Assembly (NCBI GenBank): GCA_947594335.1
Contig: CANQEC010000033.1
Location: forward strand, 1-16,114
Length of the DNA: 16,114 nt
Direction of reading: 5' to 3'
Source of the DNA: an uncultured Lachnospiraceae bacterium
Lineage (GTDB): Bacteria; Bacillota; Clostridia; Lachnospirales; Lachnospiraceae
Shown: positions 1-6,050 of the stretch, one piece after another
How positions within the stretch are numbered: the first letter of the stretch is position 1
Layout of the letters: each line of letters begins with the position of its first letter
The notes under the pieces: model-generated
What the model saw: only the letters and a program-made list of their open reading frames with translations
What the model was told of the DNA's origin: nothing
Databases searched by the model: none
Program-made: the position numbers and the translations under genes

Positions 1-461
1 CGCGTATCCGGCGCTGCATTCGGAATATCTGTGAGGCTTATGGGGAAGAGAAGAGGAATGCGCGCGGTGAGGTTTACTATGCATTTCCGCGTCCCGGGGC
101 CCTGGTTCTTTCTGATGAAGATGAGCTGAAAGCGTGTAATCTTGGCTATCGGAGCAGATATGTGGTGAGGGCGGCGCGCAGTGTTGTTTCTGGTGAGATC
201 GATCTGGACGCGATTGAAAAGATGCCTTATAGCAAAGCGAAACAGGAGCTTCTTGGGCTGTTCGGAGTCGGGGAGAAGGTGGCGGACTGCATCTGCCTTT
301 TTGCGCTGCATCATCTGCAGGCGTTTCCGGTGGATACGCATATACATCAGGCGATGGAAGCTCATTATAAACGAGGGTTTCCGAACCGCAGATACCGCGG
401 CGCGCAGGGAGTGATGCAGCAGTATATTTTTTATTATGAATTGTTTGGGAAAGAAGAATGA
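1..461 (+). CDS. 8-oxoguanine DNA glycosylase (OGG type), C-terminal part
   Basis: The reading frame is open from base 3 to the TGA at 459-461, so the 5' part of the gene lies outside the window. The roughly 150 visible residues match the C-terminal HhH-GPD half of OGG1-type DNA glycosylases, which excise 8-oxoguanine from DNA and nick the abasic site. The helix-hairpin-helix signature GVGEKVADCICL is present. Its lysine (codon 276-278) corresponds to the Schiff-base lysine of OGG1. The motif PVDTHI follows and supplies the catalytic aspartate (codon 333-335). A stretch ending LKACNLGYRSRYVVRAA upstream fits the preceding helices. The next gene starts about 110 bp downstream on the same strand. 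Family assignment is firm; only the truncation limits it. Confidence 0.9.
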   Translation, partial: RIRRCIRNICEAYGEEKRNARGEVYYAFPRPGALVLSDEDELKACNLGYRSRYVVRAARSVVSGEIDLDAIEKMPYSKAKQELLGLFGVGEKVADCICLFALHHLQAFPVDTHIHQAMEAHYKRGFPNRRYRGAQGVMQQYIFYYELFGKEE

Positions 462-570
462 GGATTATTTTTGCGGTGTACGGAGCGGTTAACGGGCCTT
501 TGTCCATGGCGCGGACCGCAGTGCAGGCATGAACGTTTACCGGGAAGGATGGAAGAAAGGGGAAATCTGT

Positions 571-1770
571 ATGAGCGCGATCGTCACGTTGAAAAAGGGT
601 GAGGGGAGAACGCTGAAGGCCGGCGGGATGTGGATTTATGACAATGAGATTGCCAGCGTCGCGGGAAACTTTTCGGACGGAGATATTGTGATCATCCGGG
701 ATTATGACGGTTACCCGATGGGAAGAGGATTTATCAACCGGAATTCAAAAATCAGAATACGGATGCTGACAAGAAATGTAGATCAGGAGATTGACGGGGA
801 TTTTATCCGCATGCGTGTGCGGGATGCCTGGAATTACCGGAAAAAGACGGTGGATACAGCAAGCTGCCGCGTCATTTTCGGGGAGGCGGATTTCCTTCCG
901 GGCATTGTGGTTGATAAATTTTCCGATGTGCTGGTGGTTGAGTCGCTCGCGCTTGGAATTGACCGGCTTAAGGACAGGATTCTTGAGGCGCTGAAGCAGG
1001 TTCTGCAGGAAGACGGGATACAGATTCGCGGCATCTATGAGCGGAGCGACGCGAAGGTGCGTGAGCAGGAAGGAATGGAGCGGCGCAAAGGATTTATCGG
1101 AGAGCCTTTTGACACAAATGTGCTGATCGAGGAGAACGGCGTGAAATACATGGTCGATGTGGAAAACGGACAGAAGACAGGATTTTTCCTTGATCAGAAG
1201 TACAACCGCCAGTCGATCCGCCGTCTTTGCGCGGGCGGGCGCGTGCTGGACTGCTTTACCCACACGGGATCTTTTGCCTTGAATGCGGCGCAGGCGGGCG
1301 CGGCGGAGGTGATCGGAGCCGACGCTTCCGAAACAGGAGTGGAACAGGCGCGTCTTAACGCGAAGCTGAACGGTCTTGAGGATAAGGTCAGGTTTGTCTG
1401 CCGTGATGTGTTTGAGCTGCTGCCGGAACTGGAAGAACAGGGGGAGAAATTTGACCTGGTGATCCTTGATCCCCCGGCTTTTACAAAATCGAGAAGCTCC
1501 GTCAAAAACGCGGCGAAGGGATACCGTGAGATCAACCGCCGCGGGATGAAGCTTGTGAAGGACGGAGGATTCCTGGCGACCTGTTCCTGTTCTCACTTTA
1601 TGACATACGAGCTGTTTACTCAGACACTGCAGCAGGCGGCCAGGGATGCGCACAGGCGGCTGCGCCAGGTAGAGTTCCGCACGCAGGCGCCCGACCATCC
1701 GATCCTGTGGGCGGCTGATGAATCGTATTATCTTAAATTTTATATTTTCCAGGTCTGCCAGGAAAAATAA
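571..1770 (+). CDS. RlmI-like class I SAM-dependent rRNA methyltransferase
   Basis: The 399-residue product has the length and architecture of RlmI, the 23S rRNA m5C methyltransferase. A PUA-like RNA-binding domain (about residues 1-75) is followed by an EEHEE-like region and a Rossmann methyltransferase domain (about 195-395). The SAM-binding strand-loop is LDCFTHTGSFAL (226-237). The catalytic DPPAF motif is at 300-304, and CSC at 338-340 supplies candidate catalytic cysteines. I chose ATG 571 because a GAAAGGGG Shine-Dalgarno lies 7-10 bp upstream and the PUA domain begins immediately. An upstream in-frame ATG at 529 would add 14 unsupported residues and lacks a comparable site. The exact target nucleotide cannot be told from sequence, so I leave the symbol blank. 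Confidence 0.92.
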   Translation: MSAIVTLKKGEGRTLKAGGMWIYDNEIASVAGNFSDGDIVIIRDYDGYPMGRGFINRNSKIRIRMLTRNVDQEIDGDFIRMRVRDAWNYRKKTVDTASCRVIFGEADFLPGIVVDKFSDVLVVESLALGIDRLKDRILEALKQVLQEDGIQIRGIYERSDAKVREQEGMERRKGFIGEPFDTNVLIEENGVKYMVDVENGQKTGFFLDQKYNRQSIRRLCAGGRVLDCFTHTGSFALNAAQAGAAEVIGADASETGVEQARLNAKLNGLEDKVRFVCRDVFELLPELEEQGEKFDLVILDPPAFTKSRSSVKNAAKGYREINRRGMKLVKDGGFLATCSCSHFMTYELFTQTLQQAARDAHRRLRQVEFRTQAPDHPILWAADESYYLKFYIFQVCQEK

Positions 1771-1775
1771 GAAGA

Positions 1776-1802
1776 GCGGAAGACTTCTGCGAATATTTTT
1801 TT
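1776..1802 (+). terminator. Possible intrinsic terminator after the rRNA methyltransferase
   Basis: Six bases after the stop codon a short stem (GCGGA 1776-1780 with TCTGC 1786-1790, one G-U pair, 5-nt loop) is followed by GAATA and a run of seven T (1796-1802). The stem is weak, so this is a moderate call. The rest of the gap to the next gene (to about 2031) shows only another small inverted repeat, GCGCCG/CGGCGC at 1825-1843, and no convincing gene. Confidence 0.4.
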
Positions 1803-2031
1803 CCGCCATGGTCATACTAAGAAGGCGCCGGTCAAAGCGGCGCATCCCCGGATATTTTGCAGGGAGTGCATGGATTTGCGGGGAAATTGCCGCCTGCGGC
1901 GAAGATTCGGCGCCAAAGACGTCCGGATCGGCGTTTTTCCAGGGGAAACTGATGAATCAGAGCTGTCCGGTGAAACGCACCGCGGTCCGTGTACGGGCTG
2001 GCGGGAAAAGACTTGACGGAGGTATTCTTAC

Positions 2032-2466
2032 ATGGAAAATAATGACACAGTACACTTGCTGAAGGAATGTGACGCGGGTACAAAGATGGCGGTCGCCTCG
2101 ATCAATGATGTGATTGACAAGGTCAGCAGTCCCGATATGAGGCGGCTTCTTACAGAGAGCAGGGAGCATCACGAAAAGCTTGGGAATGAAATTCATTCCC
2201 TGCTGCTGGAGCATAACAGCGAGACAAAGGAGCCGAACGCGGTCGCGAAGGGAATGTCCTGGATCAAGACGAACATGAAGATGAAAATGGATGAGAGCGA
2301 TTCCACCGTTGCGGATCTGCTGACGGACGGCTGCAATATGGGAACAAAGTCTCTGCATCGATATCTGAATCAGTATCAGGCGGCGGATGATACGTCAAAG
2401 GATATCTGCCGGAAGCTGGTATCCATTGAGGAGGAGCTTTGCAGGGATCTGAAAAGTTATCTATAG
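2032..2466 (+). CDS. Small helical DUF2383-like protein (ferritin-like fold suspected)
   Basis: This 144-residue protein is predicted to be almost wholly alpha-helical and has no signal peptide or membrane segment. It resembles DUF2383/PA2169-type four-helix-bundle proteins of Clostridia, in which the N-terminal helices carry Glu/His pairs. Here ESREHHEKLGNEIH spans about residues 42-55 and could in principle bind metal, as in ferritin-like proteins. A conserved-looking centre, NAVAKGMSWIKTNMKMKM (about 69-86), separates the two helical pairs. The ATG is preceded at good distance by CGGAGG (2018-2023). The gene stands alone: a possible terminator precedes it and a strong hairpin follows. Function is unknown; some relatives are stress- or sporulation-associated, but nothing in this sequence shows that. 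Confidence 0.75.
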   Translation: MENNDTVHLLKECDAGTKMAVASINDVIDKVSSPDMRRLLTESREHHEKLGNEIHSLLLEHNSETKEPNAVAKGMSWIKTNMKMKMDESDSTVADLLTDGCNMGTKSLHRYLNQYQAADDTSKDICRKLVSIEEELCRDLKSYL

Positions 2467-2505
2467 CAGAGGAGACGGACCGGCGGGTTTGCGCCTGACC
2501 GGGAA

Positions 2506-2538
2506 TACCATCTGAAAAGCTGTTTATAACAGATGGTA
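2506..2538. repeat. 9-bp inverted repeat between convergent genes
   Basis: TACCATCTG (2506-2514) and CAGATGGTA (2530-2538) are perfect inverted copies separated by 15 bases. No T-run follows on the plus strand. It lies just before the stronger hairpin at 2571 and may help stop or protect transcripts of the helical-protein gene. Confidence 0.5.
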
Positions 2539-2570
2539 AAACCGAGAGAGAGAAATTGTGCGAAATGAAC

Positions 2571-2596
2571 GCTCCCCGTATACGGGGAGCATTTTT
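2571..2596. terminator. Intrinsic terminator between convergent genes
   Basis: A perfect 20-bp palindrome (2571-2590) can form an 8-bp GC-rich stem GCTCCCCG/CGGGGAGC closed by a TATA tetraloop. It is followed on the plus strand by ATTTTT (2591-2596). It ends transcripts of the upstream plus-strand gene. The stop codon of the minus-strand Ig-like gene lies in its T-run, so the hairpin can also serve that gene, though its minus-side tail is less T-rich. Confidence 0.85.
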
Positions 2597-3291
2597 CAGT
2601 CGTCATACCAGTCATCATACCAGTCGTCGTCATAATCATAAGATCCTTTTACAACCTTGACCGTGTAGGTCACAGATTTCCCGGAGGGGAGATAAGTACA
2701 TTTGACAGTCGTGGTCCCGGAGCGAAGACCGACAATGTCAATCTCATCATCGTAAATATCATCGTGGTCATTATCTTCAAACCCAACGATGGAAGTATCC
2801 GCAATGCTCCATTTCAGCTGCCGGTCTCCGATCTTTTTGGAAGACTTTTTGACTTTCAGTTCCAGTTCTTCTCCCGTGGAGATGGTGATGTTTTTGGGAT
2901 TAACGCGCGAGATTTTATATGCGGACGATACCGGCGCCTCTTTTACAGTCACCTTGAAAGTGACCTTTTTTGAAGTCCCTTTGATCTTGCAGGTGACTTT
3001 CGTGGTTCCTTTTTTTAACGCATGAAAATCTATCTCGTCGTCGCTGCGGTCGAGGTCTTCAAAAGCGATGATTCCCTTTTTCCCCGTGATGTTCCAGGTC
3101 AGATAGTCATCCTCCCCGTTTACCTTTACCTTCAGTTCAAAATCAGCTCCAACGGTAACGGTTGGATTTTTACTCCCACAGGCCTTGATCCTGGTCGGCT
3201 TTTTGTCGTGAGAGGCAAGTACTCCGGAGCAGGACAGCAGGCTCAGACATAAGGCGAGGAGTACAAGGACGGATACAGATTTTTTTCGCAT
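2596..3291 (-). CDS. Secreted or lipid-anchored protein with two Ig-like (Big_2-type) domains
   Basis: The 231-residue product begins with a basic n-region and a hydrophobic stretch typical of an export signal (residues 1-20). Two processing sites are possible: a lipobox-like LLSC ending at Cys21, or signal peptidase I after VLA at residue 26. Two homologous bacterial Ig-like domains follow (about 33-117 and 126-214), each showing the Big_2 pattern of a Trp strand, then a loop, then G-L/A-K/R-GTT-K/T-V-T/K-C. The loop in both copies is unusually Asp-rich (EDLDRSDDEIDF and EDNDHDDIYDDEID). The protein ends in a 14-residue Asp/Trp/Tyr tail with a repeated WYDD unit. AAAGGAG sits 9 bp before the ATG. 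It probably acts at the cell surface; ligand and role are unknown. Confidence 0.75.
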   Translation of the reverse strand: MRKKSVSVLVLLALCLSLLSCSGVLASHDKKPTRIKACGSKNPTVTVGADFELKVKVNGEDDYLTWNITGKKGIIAFEDLDRSDDEIDFHALKKGTTKVTCKIKGTSKKVTFKVTVKEAPVSSAYKISRVNPKNITISTGEELELKVKKSSKKIGDRQLKWSIADTSIVGFEDNDHDDIYDDEIDIVGLRSGTTTVKCTYLPSGKSVTYTVKVVKGSYDYDDDWYDDWYDD

Positions 3292-3350
3292 ATTGTTTTT
3301 CTCCTTTCGTTTTGATATGATATTCTGCGATCATTTCCGGGCAGAAAATG

Positions 3351-3388
3351 GTTAAATATAGTTTAACATAAAAAGCTGGTTTGTACAA
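3351..3388 (-). promoter_or_regulatory. Candidate promoter with overlapping operator-like palindrome
   Basis: Reading the minus strand, TTGTAC (3383-3388) and TAAACT (3360-3365) are separated by 17 bp and point at the Ig-like gene. The -10 box overlaps a perfect inverted repeat, GTTAAA-N5-TTTAAC (3351-3367), which could be a repressor site. Each box matches consensus at only about 4 of 6 positions. Confidence 0.35.
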
Positions 3389-3403
3389 TAAAATATCAAA
3401 ATC

Positions 3404-3458
3404 TTTACAAAATTTAATATGATGTTAATATTAAATCCAGGATGCAGGACAGGAGGAG
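3404..3458 (+). promoter_or_regulatory. Candidate promoter and ribosome binding site of the histidine phosphatase gene
   Basis: TTTACA (3404-3409) is followed after 16 bp by TAATAT (3426-3431) in a very AT-rich stretch. A strong AGGAGGAG (3451-3458) lies 6 bp before the ATG at 3465. The ribosome site is convincing; the promoter boxes are only fair matches. Confidence 0.4.
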
Positions 3459-3464
3459 AAGAAT

Positions 3465-4193
3465 ATGAAACTGCTGATCATAAGACACGGGGACCCTGAT
3501 TACATAGCGGATTCTCTTACGGAAAAAGGATGGAGAGAGGCAAAATACCTTTCGGAGAGACTTGCGAAGATGGATATAAAAGAATTTTATGTTTCTCCGC
3601 TTGGGCGCGCGAAGGATACAGCCTCACTTACTTTAAAGGAAATGGGAAGAAAAGCTGTGGAGTGTGAGTGGCTGCGCGAATTTGCGCCGAGGATTGACCG
3701 GCCGGACCGGAAAGAAAAGTCGATCGCCTGGGACTGGCTGCCGCAGGACTGGACGAGAGAAGAGCGGTTTTACCGCTATGACGCCTGGTATGAGCAGGAG
3801 GCAATGAAAAGCGGGAAAGTCAGGCAGGAGTACGAATGGGTAACAAAAAATCTGGACCGTGTGCTTGCCGGGCATGGGTATGTAAGGGAAGGCCGCTGTT
3901 ACCGCGCAGAACGCCCGAACCGGGATACGATTGTGATGTTCTGTCATTTTGGAGTCGGCTGCGTGCTGCTAGGCCATCTGCTTGGCATATCCCCGATGGT
4001 ACTCTGGCATGGATTCTGCGCGGCGCCGTCTTCCGTCGCCTCTCTTGTGACAGAAGAAAGACGCAGGGGAACCGCGAACTTCCGCATGGGTTCGTACGGC
4101 GATATTTCACATCTTTACATGCATGAAGAGGAGCCTTCATTTTCAGCCAGATTCTGCGAGACATACGATGACGAAAAAGAACGGCATGATTAA
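3465..4193 (+). CDS. Histidine phosphatase family protein (phosphoglycerate mutase-like)
   Basis: The N-terminus carries the family's RHG signature (Arg7-His8-Gly9), where His8 would be phosphorylated. The other expected catalytic-pocket residues are visible: Arg48 in SPLGRAKDTA, Glu72 in WLREFAP, and the second histidine, His161, in MFCHFG. At 242 residues it is longer than CobC/PhoE-type members because of an insert rich in Trp and charged residues (about 74-125), which should shape substrate choice. The protein is cytoplasmic, with no signal peptide or membrane segment. The substrate is not predictable; the family includes phosphoglycerate mutases, broad phosphatases and cobalamin-pathway enzymes. 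The last codons and the TAA stop (encoding RHD-stop) lie inside the first unit of a 40-bp tandem repeat, which is unusual. Confidence 0.85.
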   Translation: MKLLIIRHGDPDYIADSLTEKGWREAKYLSERLAKMDIKEFYVSPLGRAKDTASLTLKEMGRKAVECEWLREFAPRIDRPDRKEKSIAWDWLPQDWTREERFYRYDAWYEQEAMKSGKVRQEYEWVTKNLDRVLAGHGYVREGRCYRAERPNRDTIVMFCHFGVGCVLLGHLLGISPMVLWHGFCAAPSSVASLVTEERRRGTANFRMGSYGDISHLYMHEEEPSFSARFCETYDDEKERHD

Positions 4194-4301
4194 GGCAGCC
4201 GGCATCAAAACGGGAAAACACCGGCATGATTAAGGCGGTCGGCATCAGAGCGGGAAAACACCGGCATGATTAAGGCGGCCGGCATCAGAACAGGAAAATG
4301 C
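4182..4301. repeat. Three 40-bp direct tandem repeats overlapping a gene end
   Basis: Units start at 4182, 4222 and 4262, each opening with CGGCATGATTAAGGC. Units 1 and 2 differ at 4 of 40 positions and units 2 and 3 at 5 of 40. The first unit contains the phosphatase stop codon. Each unit holds CGGCAT twice. The last unit merges into a hairpin (GGCG-CCGGCAT / ATGCCGG-CGCC, 4274-4310, 12-nt loop). There are no spacers, so this is not CRISPR. Confidence 0.85.
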
Positions 4302-4410
4302 CGGATCGCCAGAATCAGTGCGGAGGCATAAAGGGTGCGGGCATAAGATCACATATCATATAATTTCGCACGAACTTTTTTGATTTAAACAGGGTAAACG
4401 CCGACGTTCT

Positions 4411-4438
4411 AAAAAATCCAGAAGCGGCAGACCTCCTG
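4411..4438 (-). terminator. Likely intrinsic terminator of the Xre-type regulator gene
   Basis: Read on the minus strand just after the regulator's stop codon, CAGGAG (4433-4438) pairs with CTTCTG (4419-4424), with one G-U pair and an 8-nt loop. GATTTTTT follows, with the T-run at 4411-4416. The rest of the gap back to 4311 is AT-rich and shows nothing else I can support. Confidence 0.55.
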
Positions 4439-4442
4439 CGTT

Positions 4443-4688
4443 TTATTTTAATAAATCCTGATATGTGACATTTAATACCTTTGCGATCACTTTCAGCTCG
4501 ATGTCCGTTACGAAGCGCTCGCCGCTCTCAATCCTCTGCACAGCGTTTTTGTCGATATCAAGTCCCGCAATCTGGAGCATATCGGCGAATTTCTTCTGCG
4601 ACGGATGGTTCAGGAGTTTCAGGCGGTACAGCCTGACATTGGTTCCGCACAGATTATTTCTTCCGTTTTCAGCCCTGTTTTTGTACAT
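4443..4688 (-). CDS. Xre-family helix-turn-helix transcriptional regulator
   Basis: This 81-residue protein consists essentially of one Cro/C1-type helix-turn-helix domain. The visible pattern is NVRLYRLKL..SQKKFADMLQIAGLDIDKNAVQRIESGERFVTDIELKVIAKVLNVTYQDLL, written here with a gap. It includes the recognition-helix region NAVQRIESGER and the closing helix. I chose ATG 4688 because AGGAGG (read on the minus strand) lies 6 bp upstream. A longer in-frame start at 4736 adds 16 residues with no matching ribosome site. It has no membrane or sensor domain. The upstream region holds several TGACATT motifs that could be its own operators. The genes it controls are not evident; the divergent lipid kinase gene is one candidate. 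Confidence 0.85.
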   Translation of the reverse strand: MYKNRAENGRNNLCGTNVRLYRLKLLNHPSQKKFADMLQIAGLDIDKNAVQRIESGERFVTDIELKVIAKVLNVTYQDLLK

Positions 4689-4800
4689 GTTATCCTCCTG
4701 TATCCTGCCGAAGCCCCGCATGAAAATTCTGTCCATATATCAGGCAGGGGTAAATCCCGTCTCTTTGCTGCCGCAGTTTCGAAGCGGTGCGGACAGGTTT

Positions 4801-4900
4801 TGTTATAATAGCACATTTTATAAAAGTGACATTCATTGCTTGCCGTTGGTTTGAGTATATGTTAAAACGATTGGCGGGTTGACATTTACTGAATGTCACT
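4801..4900. promoter_or_regulatory. Operator/promoter region of the Xre-type regulator
   Basis: TGACATT occurs at 4827-4833 and 4880-4886, and inverted (AATGTCA) at 4892-4898. The last two form the palindrome TGACATT-N5-AATGTCA. The flanking 11-mers AGTGACATTCA (4825-4835) and TGAATGTCACT (4890-4900) are perfect inverted copies. On the minus strand an extended -10, TGC-TATTAT (4805-4813), would place the 4825 copy at its -35 position. A second minus-strand -10, TATACT (4854-4859), would place the palindrome at its -35. An extended -10, TGT-TATAAT (4801-4809), also reads rightward. Autoregulation by the Xre protein is an inference. Confidence 0.5.
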
Positions 4901-5028
4901 CAAACAAACAGTTTCGCTATAAAGATGCCAGGGCTGCAGAGAAGCGCGAAGCGAAAAACGATCTGCGCACGAAGCGGAAGTTTTCCCGACGGGGTGCAGA
5001 ACGCCGCGAAAGTCAAAAAAGTACAGCA

Positions 5029-5075
5029 GAATCACCAATAATTCACTTGTGATTCGGAGTATATCGTAGTAAAAT
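5029..5075 (+). promoter_or_regulatory. Candidate promoter of the lipid kinase gene with an inverted repeat
   Basis: TTGTGA (5047-5052), a 17-bp spacer and TAAAAT (5070-5075, 5 of 6 matches) form a fair sigma-A-type promoter 39 bp before the start codon. A 7-bp inverted repeat, GAATCAC (5029-5035) and GTGATTC (5049-5055), overlaps the -35 box. The stretch 4901-5028 upstream shows no gene or other clear structure. Confidence 0.5.
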
Positions 5076-5113
5076 GAATAAGAATATGAACAGGAGGCAG
5101 GCATCGGAAAGTT

Positions 5114-6010
5114 ATGAAAAAAATGCTTTTTATTTATAATCCGAAGTCGGGGAAGGGTCTGATCAGGAATTCTCTTTCGGCGATTATAGAAGAGTTTTCG
5201 AAAGAGTTTGAGGTGACGATCTATGCGACCGGGGCCGCGAAGGACGGTGAGCGTATCACTGAACAGAGGGCAGAGGATTTTGATGTGGTTGTCTGCAGCG
5301 GGGGAGACGGTACGCTTGACGAGATTATTACGGGTCTGATGCGCAGCGGATCTCACAGACCTGTGGGCTATATCCCTTCCGGAAGCACCAATGACTTTGC
5401 GAATTCACTGGGGATACCAAAGCAGATGGAGCATGCGGCGAAAATGATCATGGACGGGGAGGTTTTCACCTGCGATCTTGGAAAATTCAATCAGGATTAT
5501 TTTGTCTATGTCGCCGCGTTCGGACTGTTTACGGATGTGTCGTATCAGACAAGCCAGGATATGAAAAATGTGCTTGGACATGCTGCCTATCTTCTGGAGG
5601 CCATGAAACGCATGGGAACCTGGAAGAGCAATCATCTGACCATCCGCAGCGAGGAGTTTACAGAGGAAGGCGAATTTGTGTTCGGCATGATCACAAATTC
5701 CAATTCCGTCGGGGGAATCAGGGGAGTCCCCTGGCAGAATGTCGAGCTGAATGACGGTTATTTTGAGGTAATGCTGGTGCATACGCCGCAGTCGCTTGCG
5801 GACTGGCAGGAGATCATCACAGCCGTCATCATGCGGGATACAGCCAGCGAGCGCATCGTAATGTTCAAAAGCAGGAAGCTTGAGATCAGCGCCGATAATC
5901 CTGTGGCATGGACGCTGGACGGCGAGAACGGCGGGGAGCACACGGAGGTGATCGTGGAAAATCTTCCGCATACGCTCGATATATTAGTTCCGGCAAGGCA
6001 GGAGTCCTGA
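5114..6010 (+). CDS. Diacylglycerol/lipid kinase family protein (DagK/YegS type)
   Basis: The 298-residue protein has the full DAGK catalytic fold, which transfers phosphate from ATP to a lipid alcohol such as diacylglycerol at the inner face of the membrane. Visible motifs are NPKSGKG near the N-terminus (9-15), the nucleotide-binding GGDGTLDE (63-70), PSGSTNDFA (88-96) and LDGE (268-271) near the C-terminus. Length matches the YegS/DgkB family, and no membrane span is seen. AGGAGG (5092-5097) is 16 bp from the ATG, which is longer than usual; GGAAAG (5106-5111) is closer but weak. No other in-frame start lies between, apart from ATG 5123. Xylulokinase starts 40 bp after the stop, so the two may be co-transcribed. 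The exact lipid substrate is uncertain. Confidence 0.9.
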   Translation: MKKMLFIYNPKSGKGLIRNSLSAIIEEFSKEFEVTIYATGAAKDGERITEQRAEDFDVVVCSGGDGTLDEIITGLMRSGSHRPVGYIPSGSTNDFANSLGIPKQMEHAAKMIMDGEVFTCDLGKFNQDYFVYVAAFGLFTDVSYQTSQDMKNVLGHAAYLLEAMKRMGTWKSNHLTIRSEEFTEEGEFVFGMITNSNSVGGIRGVPWQNVELNDGYFEVMLVHTPQSLADWQEIITAVIMRDTASERIVMFKSRKLEISADNPVAWTLDGENGGEHTEVIVENLPHTLDILVPARQES

Positions 6011-6050
6011 TGTAAATACCGGTCCCCGGACCGACAGAAAGGAGATTTAT

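Noticed and set aside
745..1845. Minus-strand open frame (366 codons) opposite the rRNA methyltransferase
   Set aside because: It lies antisense to a clearly coding methyltransferase, and its translation is rich in Arg, His and Leu without recognisable motifs.
4182..4301. CRISPR array
   Set aside because: The 40-bp units are contiguous with no unique spacers, number only three, and have no cas genes nearby.
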